Below are positions 30,067-38,711 of a stretch of DNA of 64,000 bases, in pieces; the first letter of the stretch is position 1; each line of letters starts with the position of its first letter. The DNA is taken from positions 124,001-188,000 of the forward strand of contig JAUYVH010000001.1 of NCBI GenBank assembly GCA_030715135.1, read 5' to 3'. The stretch is from Keguizhuia sedimenti. Its GTDB lineage: Bacteria; Pseudomonadota; Gammaproteobacteria; Burkholderiales; Burkholderiaceae_D. The notes beneath the pieces were generated by a model. The model ran no database searches, was not told the DNA's origin, and was given only the letters and a program-made list of their open reading frames with translations. Position numbers and translations under genes: made by a program.

Positions 30067-31044
30067 ATGGACATCATCTTTTATACCTTTGCCTGCCTGA
30101 TTTTTGCAGCCGTCATTTTTTTGCTTGAAGGCGTGTACAGCTGGTGGTCCTCGACACGAAGCGAAGCTGCCAAGCGGATCGAGCGCCGCCTGCAACTTGT
30201 TTCTGCAGGCGCGCATGGGAATAAAGAGCAATTGTCCATTCTGAAGCAGAAGTATCTTGATGATTCGTCCACTTTTGAACGCTTGCTGTTACAGATACCG
30301 CGTGCCCATTCTCTGGACCGTCTACTGGAGCAGTCCGGTCTTGGCTGGTCTGTTCCGAAGTTCTTCATTGTCTCCACCCTTGTTTTCATGTTGGGCTCCA
30401 TGCTTGCCATGTTTCTGTGGGTTCCGGCAGCCTTCTCATTTTTAATTGGCATTCCCTTTGCAACTGTACCGTATGTGGTTTTACTTCAGGCACGTAACAA
30501 GCGGTTCAAAAAGTTTGAGTTGCAGCTTCCGGAAGCTGCGGACCTGATTAGCCGGGCATTGAGGGCAGGCCATGCCTTCCCAAGCACTTTGCAAATGGTT
30601 AAAGATGAAATGCCCGAGCCGATCAGCGGCGAGTTCCGCATTGCATTCGATGAAATCAATTATGGCGTGCCAATGAATGAAGCATTGATGAACCTTACGA
30701 CGAGAATGCCATTGACTGATCTACGGTACTTCATCATCGCAGTGCTCATCCAACGGGAGTCGGGAGGAAACTTGGCCGAGATACTGGAAAACATCAGCGC
30801 AATTATCCGGGAGCGGCTGAAACTGCTCGGCCGAATCCGGGTGTTATCCGCCGAAGGAAAACTGTCGGCATGGATTCTGGGCCTCTTGCCGTTTGCCGTC
30901 GGCTTAGTCATCAGCTTCGTCAATCCAGAGTACATGCGCGTGCTTTGGGCCGATCCGGCCGGCATTATGCTGATTGCATTTTCTGCAGTCATGATGGTGA
31001 TTGGCGTGATATTGATGAGAAACATCATCCGGATCAGGGTTTAA
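30067..31044 (+). CDS. tadB: Tad inner-membrane platform protein TadB
   Basis: The 325-residue protein has an N-terminal membrane helix, a cytoplasmic T2SF/GspF-type domain (ELQLPEAADLISRALRAGH and FDEINYGVPMNEALMNLT) and two further C-terminal membrane helices. With TadC it forms the inner-membrane platform on which the TadA ATPase acts. It is 14 to 26 bp from tadC and probably shares its transcript. Confidence 0.93.
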   Translation: MDIIFYTFACLIFAAVIFLLEGVYSWWSSTRSEAAKRIERRLQLVSAGAHGNKEQLSILKQKYLDDSSTFERLLLQIPRAHSLDRLLEQSGLGWSVPKFFIVSTLVFMLGSMLAMFLWVPAAFSFLIGIPFATVPYVVLLQARNKRFKKFELQLPEAADLISRALRAGHAFPSTLQMVKDEMPEPISGEFRIAFDEINYGVPMNEALMNLTTRMPLTDLRYFIIAVLIQRESGGNLAEILENISAIIRERLKLLGRIRVLSAEGKLSAWILGLLPFAVGLVISFVNPEYMRVLWADPAGIMLIAFSAVMMVIGVILMRNIIRIRV

Positions 31045-31069
31045 CATTTTCAGGAGAATGGGACGGCAT

Positions 31070-32014
31070 ATGGAAAGTCAGCAAATAATTTTTTTGATGG
31101 TGGTATTTGGCGTGGTATTTGGCCTTGCCTTACTTGCGCTTTCCATGTTCTCACCTAGCCGGTCCCGCAAGCGGCTTGCAGCCATATCAGAGCCATCTTC
31201 TCAGCACACGGGGCAACCGGAAGACGGCTGGATCGAAAGAGTCGCCAAAGTGGCGAAGCCATTCGCAAAGCTCTCCTTACCCGAGGAAGGCTGGGAGAAT
31301 TCACCATTACGTACTCGTTTCATGAACGCCGGGTGGCGCAATCCTTCCTCTCCAGCAGTCTATCTTGCTGCAAAGACGGTGCTTGCCGCTGCCCTACCTT
31401 TGATCATGACGGTTTTTGCTTCTCCAAAAAGCGAGGCGGAAAACAACACCCTGTTTTTTGCCTTGTTATTATTCTGCGCAGTGATTGGCTATTACCTCCC
31501 CAATGGGCTGCTTTCCCGCGCGATTGAAAAGAGGCAGCTTGAGATCTTTGAAAGTTTCCCCGATGCGCTTGATCTGCTCACTGTATGCGTCGAAGCCGGC
31601 CTCAGCCTGGACCAGGCGCTGCACAAGGTGGCCGATGAGATCCACGTAAAGAGCCCGGTCCTTGCGGAAGAACTGCAGCTTGTGCTCATGGAGATGCGTG
31701 CCGGATTCAGCAAGGAAAAGGCATTGCGCAATCTTGCCTTACGAACGGGCGTGGAAGACATCGACACACTTGTTGCGATGCTGGTGCAGGCCGAACGGTT
31801 CGGCACGAGCATGGGAGCCTCGCTGCGCGTGCATTCCGATGGCTTACGCACCAAGCGCCGCTATCGCGCCGAGGAAGCCGCAGCGAAAATTGCGCTCAAA
31901 CTGCTGTTCCCGCTTATATTTTTCATTTTCCCCACCTTGCTTGTCGTTCTGATGGGACCGGCGTTTATTCAAATCTATCGAGTGTTGCTTCCGACTTTTT
32001 CAGGTGTCCAATGA
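31070..32014 (+). CDS. tadC: Tad inner-membrane platform protein TadC
   Basis: The 314-residue protein has an N-terminal membrane helix (MESQQIIFLMVVFGVVFGLAL), a pair of helices near 115-150, the T2SF domain (ESFPDALDLLTVCVEAGLSL and EMRAGFSKEKALRNLALRT) and a C-terminal membrane helix. Two ATGs are possible: 31058, which overlaps the CAGGAG site, and 31070, which gives a more natural N-terminus. Partner of TadB. Followed by the TadD gene. Confidence 0.92.
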   Translation: MESQQIIFLMVVFGVVFGLALLALSMFSPSRSRKRLAAISEPSSQHTGQPEDGWIERVAKVAKPFAKLSLPEEGWENSPLRTRFMNAGWRNPSSPAVYLAAKTVLAAALPLIMTVFASPKSEAENNTLFFALLLFCAVIGYYLPNGLLSRAIEKRQLEIFESFPDALDLLTVCVEAGLSLDQALHKVADEIHVKSPVLAEELQLVLMEMRAGFSKEKALRNLALRTGVEDIDTLVAMLVQAERFGTSMGASLRVHSDGLRTKRRYRAEEAAAKIALKLLFPLIFFIFPTLLVVLMGPAFIQIYRVLLPTFSGVQ

Positions 32015-32048
32015 TGTCCAGAATTCAGGATGAATGAAAGGCTTTCTT

Positions 32049-33320
32049 ATGAAACCAGCATTAAAAGTATTAGGAGCCGTTTGTAGCACCAGCCTACTTT
32101 TCGGTTGTGCATCCCTGCCGAAAGAAATGCAAATGACGGTTGTGCCTGCATTGAAAGTCAGGCACTCATTTGAGACCGCTGACGCCTATTATGCAGTGGG
32201 GCGCTACCATCACGGAAGCCGCCGTTTCGACAATGCCTTGAAAGCATACCAACAAGCGCTTGAAATCGATTCCGGCCATACAAAAGCACGCAGCGCTTTA
32301 GGAATCCTGTATGCGGAAAGAGGGAATTATCCTGATGCAATTGCCGCTCTGCGAAAAGTTGCGGATGCGAATCCTCACAACGGTCACCACTTCAGCAATC
32401 TGGGATATGCATACATGCTCAATGGGCAATACAAGGATGCTGAACATGCCTTGGAAAAAGCAACTTCACTCGATCCCAATAATTTGCGGGCGTGGCGTAA
32501 CCTCGCTTCATTAATGGAAAAGCTGAACCGGATGGATCGAGCCAAACAAATATTTACGCATGTTCAATCGATACAAGCCGCGCAATCATCCGGAAAACTT
32601 GCGAGCGCTCCGGAAAATTCACCAGTGGCAAAGCTCAATGCAACAGTGCCAACAGCTACCGTCGGCCCTTCCCCTCTGCAAGCTATTCCTTCACGCGTAT
32701 CTTCGGTCACTGCCGATGCACAGGAAAAAATTAGGAAAGTGGCGCCAGGCATTTATGAAATTCGGCATGGATCAGCAAGTTCCATCTCTGTCGCCAGTAC
32801 GTTAAAAATTTCTCCCGGCACTTCCGGAAATGAAGGAAAAGTTCAATTCATCCAGCGGCCAGCCTATTCAAAGACCACCAGCAAGTCTTGGCGAGATGTG
32901 CATTGCAAACGCCCTTCCCCTTTATGGCAAGACCAGGCTGACATCAGCAATAGAACAGGCAATGAAACGATGCCATTAGCTATTCAGATTGAGATTAGTA
33001 ATGGGAACGGGATCACCGGGATGGCAAGGTCGCTTGGCGAAACTATCTGTGGTCGTGAGCTTGAAATTGTCAGGTTAACTAATTATGGAACATTCCACCT
33101 TAAAACCACTCGGATTGAGTATTCAGCCAGTAATGAGAAATTGGCCCATACCCTGGCAAAGTATCTTGGCCATCCTACACTTCTGAAAATGCAGAAATAT
33201 CCTTCTGGTGCAGACATACGCATCGTGCTGGGGAAAGATATATCCAATACTGCTTCCCTCGTGTCGAGGTTCCCGGCAAATATGGGATTAACCCAAACAG
33301 AAACCAATCCAAAAAGCTAG
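32049..33320 (+). CDS. tadD: TadD-like TPR lipoprotein with C-terminal LytR_C-type domain
   Basis: The 423-residue predicted lipoprotein has signal LLFGC with lipobox Cys at residue 20. TPR units follow (DNALKAYQQALEIDSGHTKA, YPDAIAALRKVADANPHNGH and a third at YKDAEHALEKATSLDPNN), then a low-complexity linker (about 185-300). The C-terminal domain IQIEISNGNGITGMARSLGE resembles LytR_C, which binds cell-wall or polysaccharide. ATG 32049 has AAAGG seven bases ahead; 32034 is an alternative. TadD is thought to help secretin assembly. The extra C-terminal domain is longer than in the short TadD proteins of many species. Confidence 0.88.
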   Translation: MKPALKVLGAVCSTSLLFGCASLPKEMQMTVVPALKVRHSFETADAYYAVGRYHHGSRRFDNALKAYQQALEIDSGHTKARSALGILYAERGNYPDAIAALRKVADANPHNGHHFSNLGYAYMLNGQYKDAEHALEKATSLDPNNLRAWRNLASLMEKLNRMDRAKQIFTHVQSIQAAQSSGKLASAPENSPVAKLNATVPTATVGPSPLQAIPSRVSSVTADAQEKIRKVAPGIYEIRHGSASSISVASTLKISPGTSGNEGKVQFIQRPAYSKTTSKSWRDVHCKRPSPLWQDQADISNRTGNETMPLAIQIEISNGNGITGMARSLGETICGRELEIVRLTNYGTFHLKTTRIEYSASNEKLAHTLAKYLGHPTLLKMQKYPSGADIRIVLGKDISNTASLVSRFPANMGLTQTETNPKS

Positions 33321-33630
33321 GCTGGAAATTGTTTAGTGAAGTGCTTCACCATTGCTGGCGTAATAGCGGCGCATCGTTTACATATAGTTGACAGCCAATA
33401 CAGTATTTTTCAAGCTAAGCGCTTCTTCACTTCCGGTTACAGAAAGTGAAGAAGCATGATGTTGGTTTCGCCGCTGCAGCCGGCACCATAATCTCACGTT
33501 CGAATTTTTATGAGATGTCCACCCTTAAAGATTAATCAATGATTTCTGCACAGGTATCTGCAGATAAGTCTGTTGCATCGCCTGCAACTGAAACAATGTT
33601 GAGTGGGACTCTGGCGGCGAGCATTAAGAT
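33321..33630. other. 310-bp spacer after tadD, with an orphan hairpin
   Basis: A 12-bp perfect stem (GCTTCTTCACTT at 33421-33432 with AAGTGAAGAAGC at 33444-33455) has an 11-base loop and no T-run after it. No other feature is seen; the hairpin probably marks the end of the tad transcript. Confidence 0.5.
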
Positions 33631-33858
33631 CTATAGTACTGCTATCTCTTTGTAGGCATGCACACGATACAAGCTTAGCCGCAGGTCCAAGGGTTTACCA
33701 GTATCGATATTTTCCCATTGTGACGGTGATAATCCGTTGACTCGAATGCGCACCGAGCAATACGCTTCCTGTCCATCCAGGTTAATTTTCCCAAAGCGAA
33801 GGTCATAGCATTTACCGCACAGAGGCGTAAATGGTTTGCCTATGTTCATATTTGGCAT
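33631..33858 (-). CDS. Small hypothetical protein with CxxC motif, 75 residues
   Basis: I do not recognise the family. The ATG at 33858 is preceded by the good ribosome site AAGGAAGG, which argues for a real gene. The product contains PFTPLCGKCYDLRFGKINLD, with a CxxC pair that could bind zinc or form a disulfide, and later Trp- and Arg-rich segments; no signal peptide or membrane helix. It lies downstream of and convergent with tadD in a region otherwise poor in genes. Function unknown. Confidence 0.55.
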   Translation of the reverse strand: MPNMNIGKPFTPLCGKCYDLRFGKINLDGQEAYCSVRIRVNGLSPSQWENIDTGKPLDLRLSLYRVHAYKEIAVL

Positions 33859-34414
33859 GCTTCGTCCTTCCTTAAGATCAATACAAAACAAGTTCTTGAA
33901 GAAGCCAGCGTCTAAAAAAATGATGCTGCGGCTGCTACTCATCAATGCTGGATAAGCGCATTCTTAGAGGGACTTATAACACTTGTGGTTCCTATTAAAT
34001 TTACCGGAAGTCAAGCATATGCGATCTTCTTTTCAAGCGTTCCCGGATGCGGTTCCAATAGTCTAGGCTTTACATTTGTACTTTTGCTTGAAAACAGACC
34101 TGTGCGTGAATTCAGCTTTCATGTATCAAGATAAAAAAATGACTTGATGGTCACGAACCTGCCACGATGACTGGTTAGCGATTCAAGCAGCACTTGCTTC
34201 ATAAAGCTTCATATTTCGATTGTCGCTGCTTTAATCAAGCATGGTGGCTTTATCTTTTGTGCACAGCTTAAGTGGTAGTAAACATTGTTTGCGTTCTCTC
34301 AACTGCTATCTTGCAATCCTGAATTTTGTTAGTGCATTTGCGCTATTAACAAGACTGCATCTCGTTGCTACCGTATTGCTATGGTATTAATTCTGTATAT
34401 CGGGCGAGGAATAC
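33859..34414. other. AT-rich stretch without gene
   Basis: About 555 bp. No convincing coding frame, RNA gene or repeat was found. It must include the promoters of the small CxxC gene (minus) and of the secreted lipoprotein gene (plus). Confidence 0.45.
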
Positions 34415-35425
34415 ATGAAAAAAGCTGCTTCACAAAATATGAAAATGGGGCTGTTGGCCGTGACGTTTGGATTGACGGCATGTGGTGGAGGAGGAAGCAG
34501 TGAGCGAGATGAAATCTTAGCCTCGGCTTGTGAAAACGGAAATGCTTCTGCTTGTGGACAAGTAAAAAATAATAGCAATGTTGGCAGTAATGGAGGAACT
34601 CCGTCCGCACTCTATACCACGGCGCCAAGTGCCATCACGCTCACGGCCGGCCGTCCGGCAACCTATACAGTTGGCGGCGGCGTTGCTCCTTATCGTGTTA
34701 CCAGCAGCAATACAGTCACGGTTACCGCCACCATACAGGGTTCCACGTTGACGATCAATCCTGTTGCAACAAGTGAGCCACGCGAATCCGGTGGCTTTGA
34801 TCCGACTAACATCGTTGTGACCGATGCCACGGGCAAATCGACTGCGATTGCAGTAACTGTGCCCATTAGAGGGCAGGGAATGCAGCTTTCTGTATTGCCC
34901 CGTTTATTGACGATCGGTGACTGCGTTACCAATATCCCGTTTGTTTTTTCGGGCGGTACGCCGCCATTCAGAATATTAACAACCGATAATGAGGCCATTT
35001 CGGTTACTGCCGTTCAACAGTTGGGGAATGACCACTACTATCTGGCCACAATAGGGCCGGTTGGAACTTGGATCACTCCCCTAGTTCATACCTTGACCGT
35101 TTTGGATAGCCAATCTCGCGCCGCGGTGACGGAGATTACAATTCCAGCGTTCCTAGGTCATACAAGCTGCCCAGACAATGGTCCACTTTTGCAAGCCATC
35201 CCCTCTTCCGCCAATGCTCATGTCAGTCAAATCCTCACATTTGAGTTGCGTGGCGGCGATGGCACGTTCAGCCCTCCAACGTCAAGCAATGACAGTATTG
35301 CCTCTGTGGTTTCACAAACTGGGGCTTCGTTTATGGTTCAAGCAAGATCTCCGGGCACTGCTCTTATTACAGTGGCAAGCGGAGATGGCCAAAGGGCAAA
35401 CATACGGTTCATAGTAATGCCGTGA
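34415..35425 (+). CDS. Secreted lipoprotein with Ig-like repeat organisation
   Basis: The 336-residue predicted lipoprotein starts with a signal peptide ending TFGLTACGGGG (lipobox Cys at residue 23). The mature protein has about three beta-rich modules of roughly 85-90 residues (starting near TTAPSAITLTAGRPATY, LSVLPRLLTIGDCVTN and LLQAIPSSANAHVSQ) that resemble bacterial Ig-like or BIg-type repeats. It ends with a typical ITVASGDGQRANIRFIVMP strand. Probably surface exposed and adhesive, by analogy only. A decayed copy of its last module follows about 450 bp downstream. Confidence 0.75.
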   Translation: MKKAASQNMKMGLLAVTFGLTACGGGGSSERDEILASACENGNASACGQVKNNSNVGSNGGTPSALYTTAPSAITLTAGRPATYTVGGGVAPYRVTSSNTVTVTATIQGSTLTINPVATSEPRESGGFDPTNIVVTDATGKSTAIAVTVPIRGQGMQLSVLPRLLTIGDCVTNIPFVFSGGTPPFRILTTDNEAISVTAVQQLGNDHYYLATIGPVGTWITPLVHTLTVLDSQSRAAVTEITIPAFLGHTSCPDNGPLLQAIPSSANAHVSQILTFELRGGDGTFSPPTSSNDSIASVVSQTGASFMVQARSPGTALITVASGDGQRANIRFIVMP

Positions 35426-35870
35426 TGAGTTCACAATGCTAGCTTGGCAAGAATGTGTAAGCATTTCCGTCCCGTGCAAGCTGACAACTTGTACGGCGAT
35501 GAAGTGATGGAATAGATGCAGATACCTCGAAGTCACTTGCAGATTGAATCGGGGCTGTAAATGCTGTTTGCAGCCGTGCTGGCGCTCCAATTCAGGATCC
35601 ATCGCCGCCGTCTGGCGGCGTCATGGTAATGGCATGGCTGTTTGGCAGCAGACCTCATTGAAGAAGTTACTTCCTAAATATTTCAACACTTCGCCCATAG
35701 ACCGTCGACAAAAGACACTGGCAACTATTTTCCAGGCAAGCGTCGGAGAGAAGGTAGATATAAAAAAACTGATCTGTGCCAGCTCGAAGATTGTCACAAC
35801 AAGCTATGAAGATCCATTAATCTTGAAGGTAATTCACCGTCGTTAGCGCTGCTGTCATGGTACGTTCTCG

Positions 35871-36017
35871 GCAGCCTCCAAGAATGACAGTATTGCTACC
35901 GTAGTTGGACAGAACGCAACGTCCATCAATGTGCAAGTCAGGGCGGTTTGCACTGCTTTAATCACGATAACCAGCGGCGACGATCAGAAAGTAAACATTA
36001 GTTTCACCGTGTTGTGA
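35871..36017 (+). pseudogene. Decayed C-terminal copy of the upstream secreted lipoprotein
   Basis: In one open frame that ends with TGA at 36015-36017, the peptide KNDSIATVVGQNATSINVQV followed by RAVCTALITITSGDDQKVNI matches the end of the intact lipoprotein (SNDSIASVVSQTGASFMVQA and RSPGTALITVASGDGQRANI). The upstream part is broken, so this is the leftover of a tandem duplication of the gene or of its last module. Confidence 0.75.
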
Positions 36018-36138
36018 TTGGAAGCCGATAGGGCGACTTAATAGTCGCAGACAAGACATGGACGCCAGGCCACTGACAGTGATTAATAAATGTAACCGCG
36101 ATTAATGCGGACCAAATACATCTGGACGGCATTAAGTA

Positions 36139-36170
36139 AGCTGGCATCGAATACCAAATCGATGCCAGCT
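36139..36170. repeat. Orphan 12-bp inverted repeat
   Basis: AGCTGGCATCGA pairs with TCGATGCCAGCT across an eight-base loop. There is no T-run, so it is not an evident terminator. It lies in the gene-poor stretch upstream of the tRNA genes. Confidence 0.5.
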
Positions 36171-36556
36171 CTGCATCCGGCAATGGCTGGGCAATATACG
36201 AGAAAAAGAACCGTTTCGATCTTCACATTCGCGCAAAATGTGCAACTGACACAAAGCTTTTATTCATGCAAGTGTGCCAAGCAAAAGCCAATTATCCGAT
36301 TCCTACCACCGTTACCAAGCATCACCCAGCTCGGAAGAAGTCCGAAAATCTTATAGACACCAGCGTTCACAAGATTTTCTGTTTTATGGTGTCCAGATTG
36401 CAGAGCTTCTATTGATCGCATGGCAAAGAATAAATCGACGTAATAGAGGGTTGTCATGAGGAAATAAAAAAGAGTATGATGTCGTCCGCATCACTTAGTC
36501 CCCCTTTTGGCGTTATGAGATGGTGCATTGCTTGGCCGTGCATCGGTTAAATCACT

Positions 36557-36632
36557 GCGGGAGTAGCTCAGTTGGTAGAGCGCAACCTTGCCAAGGTTGA
36601 GGTCGAGAGTTCGAGACTCTTCTCCCGCTCCA
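36557..36632 (+). tRNA. tRNA-Gly (anticodon GCC)
   Basis: A complete 76-nt cloverleaf: acceptor GCGGGAG/CTCCCGC, D-arm AGCTCAGTTGGTAGAGC, anticodon loop with GCC at 36590-36592, T-arm GAGAGTTCGAGACTCTTC-type and encoded TCCA end. First of a two-tRNA cluster. Confidence 0.97.
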
Positions 36633-36665
36633 TCCCACACAAAAGAAAATCGCGTATCAATCATC

Positions 36666-36741
36666 GTCCTGTTCGTCTAGAGGCCTAGGACATCACCCTT
36701 TCACGGTGAGTACAGGGGTTCGAATCCCCTACGGGACGCCA
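36666..36741 (+). tRNA. tRNA-Glu (anticodon TTC)
   Basis: A complete 76-nt cloverleaf: acceptor GTCCTGT/ACGGGAC with one G-U pair, anticodon TTC at 36700-36702 in loop CTTTCAC, T-arm GGGGTTCGAATCCCC and encoded GCCA. It follows tRNA-Gly by 33 bp, so the two are probably cotranscribed. Confidence 0.97.
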
Positions 36742-37328
36742 TTTATGCGGTTTTCAAGGAAAGGGACTTGCGTATTTTGTTTTTCCTGTTAGCAGGTGAA
36801 ACAAGACAAGCAATGATCTCTTCGCAGCGATTCTTGAAAGCCAAAACGACATAGCGTTTCAGTCATCGAAATTTTTCAACGCCGTCCACAGACAGCCTCT
36901 TGCCTGATTAAGATTTGCTACAATTCTGCGTGTACATTCGGTCGGTTTATACTCATTAGTACAGTGCAGCCTCTGCTCACATTCCTTTTGCAGCTTTTTG
37001 ATTTCCCGGTACCTTAGCTAGGCCCAATTCAATCTGCCGGCTTGGTTTCCGCTACCAGGATTGCTCATTTTCTCATGTAGATTAATCTCTTCCAGGCAGG
37101 CTTGCGGTTCGCATGCCATGCCTGCTTGAACATCGCGCTCGCAAGTCTCAACCAGCGCACGGAATAGAATCAAAATAGAGTCAGTTTTGCCGGGGCTTTA
37201 AAGTAGGGAAATTCAATCAGAAAGCTTTCGCGTTTGCGGCAATATTCTTTTTGGATATCTGAGGGGAACAGACCAAAAATTGCTTGTATTATTATGTGTA
37301 CTTTCAAAACCATAACAAACGCCTGACC
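36742..37328. other. 587-bp non-coding stretch after the tRNA pair
   Basis: No coding frame or repeat recognised. No obvious tRNA-linked integrase or attachment-site duplication is visible. It must include the terminator of the tRNA operon and the promoter of the exported-protein gene. Confidence 0.45.
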
Positions 37329-37886
37329 ATGCGCCTTTCCCATTCTTTGCTAGCGTTGATGCTGGCTTCCGCTTTCCCATCCATGGCTTTAGCTAATGAC
37401 TTCAGCGGCGTATGGACAGGCTGGCAATGCCCACCGGGCCAGTCGCCGCAATCCGGCAAATGCGCAAACCTCGTGCTGGAACTGCATCAGAGGCAGGAGC
37501 GTATATGCGGGTCGCATATATTCGCCACAGCCGGCGCCACGCAAATCGATGAAGGCAATGCGCCTTCCATTACCGGCACCGTGGGCAGCAATGGGATAGC
37601 AACAGTCATAGTGGCAAGCAACGGAATGCGCCTATTGGTGCAGGCCAATGTCGAATTAAGCCTGGTAAAAGGCAAGATGCAGTGGAAGCGGCTCGATCAG
37701 CATGGAGGTACTTATCTGCTGCCGCAATCCATGCATCTGACGCGGTCCAGGCATGGCACTTTGTTTACGCCTACCTTCGAACATCAATTGAAGGCAGTAT
37801 GCTCGACAGTCAATGCCGCGCCCGCAACACAGGCTTCTCCGGCCCCAATGCCGGTGCCCGCGCCGCAGCAAATGCCATCTCGCTGA
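37329..37886 (+). CDS. Hypothetical exported protein
   Basis: The 185-residue product has a clear signal peptide (LLALMLASAFPSMALA-ND). The mature domain begins FSGVWTGWQCPPGQSPQSG and has a lipocalin-like beta character (ITGTVGSNGIATVIVASNG). Two early cysteines (CPPG... and KCAN) may pair. It ends in a Pro/Ala-rich tail (APMPVPAPQQMPSR). I do not recognise the family. ATG 37329 is chosen because the signal peptide starts there; 15 upstream codons are open. It is convergent with proC, with only 11 bp between them. Confidence 0.7.
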   Translation: MRLSHSLLALMLASAFPSMALANDFSGVWTGWQCPPGQSPQSGKCANLVLELHQRQERICGSHIFATAGATQIDEGNAPSITGTVGSNGIATVIVASNGMRLLVQANVELSLVKGKMQWKRLDQHGGTYLLPQSMHLTRSRHGTLFTPTFEHQLKAVCSTVNAAPATQASPAPMPVPAPQQMPSR

Positions 37887-37897
37887 ACCGGCCGACT

Positions 37898-38710
37898 TCA
37901 GTCCTTGCCGAATTCCTCGCCAAGCTGCCTGCCGCGCTCGGCGGCAGACTTCATCGCGCGGATGATCGCTTCCTTTACGCCGCTCGCTTCCATGCTGGTC
38001 AGGGCGGCATAAGTGGTTCCGCCTTTTGATGTCACGCGCTCGCGCAGCGTGGCGACAGGCTCGTGGGACTGCGCTGCAAGCTGTGAAGCGCCCACGAACG
38101 TGGCAGTGGCCAGCTCGCTTCCCTGTTCCGCGCTCAAGCCCATTTCCTGTGCCGCTTGCTGCATCGCTTCAATAAAATAAAACACATATGCAGGACCGCT
38201 TCCCGACACTGCGGTGACAGGATCGATCAAGGCTTCGTCAGACAACCATACCGTTGCGCCGACCGCGCGCATGATTGCGTCTGCTGCGGCACTCTGCGCC
38301 TCCGACACACCGGCGAGTTTCACCATTCCGGTTATTCCCTTACCGATCAGCGCAGGGGTATTCGGCATGGTGCGCACGATGGCGGCATGCCCATTCAGCC
38401 AGCGCGACAAGTCGGCAGCCCGGATACCGGCGGCAATCGACAGCACCAATTGCTTGCCGATGTGCGGCTGCAATTGCGCGGCGACTTCCTTCATTTGCTG
38501 CGGCTTGACGGCGAGCACGATGACATCGCTGCTCGCTACTGCGGCATCAATTTCGAACGCTGTCGTTACACCGAATTGATCATGCAATCGCTGCAAGGCA
38601 TCGGCATTGATATCGACGACATGGATATTTCCGGCGTCAGTCAATTTTCCGGCCAGTCCGCCGATCAAGGCACTGGCCATATTGCCGCCACCGATAAAAC
38701 TGATTTTCAT
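37898..38710 (-). CDS. proC: Pyrroline-5-carboxylate reductase
   Basis: The 270-residue enzyme reduces pyrroline-5-carboxylate to proline with NAD(P)H. It has an N-terminal Rossmann motif (MKISFIGGGNMASALIGGL), the conserved RTMPNTPALIGKGITGM and the C-terminal signature VTAVSGSGPAYVFYFIEAM. ATG 38710 gives the family N-terminus; an upstream ATG at 38722 is also possible and would overlap the yggS stop. Operon with yggS upstream. Confidence 0.95.
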   Translation of the reverse strand: MKISFIGGGNMASALIGGLAGKLTDAGNIHVVDINADALQRLHDQFGVTTAFEIDAAVASSDVIVLAVKPQQMKEVAAQLQPHIGKQLVLSIAAGIRAADLSRWLNGHAAIVRTMPNTPALIGKGITGMVKLAGVSEAQSAAADAIMRAVGATVWLSDEALIDPVTAVSGSGPAYVFYFIEAMQQAAQEMGLSAEQGSELATATFVGASQLAAQSHEPVATLRERVTSKGGTTYAALTSMEASGVKEAIIRAMKSAAERGRQLGEEFGKD

Positions 38711-38711
38711 T

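Larger units (their letters stand above)
35426..36556. other. 1.1-kb region without an intact gene
   Basis: It holds the remnant of the lipoprotein gene listed below, a 12-bp hairpin at 36139-36170 and the palindrome around CGCCGCC-CTGGCGGCG near 35598. Several open frames exist (for example 35544-35846), but none is recognised or preceded by a convincing ribosome site. Confidence 0.5.

Noticed and set aside
35544-35846. 100-codon plus-strand frame in the gene-poor stretch
   Set aside because: No ribosome site, no family resemblance and low-quality composition. It probably arises from decayed sequence around the lipoprotein remnant.
36742-37328. tRNA-linked integrase or attachment-site duplication
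   Set aside because: I could find no repeat of the tRNA 3' ends and no recombinase frame in this region.
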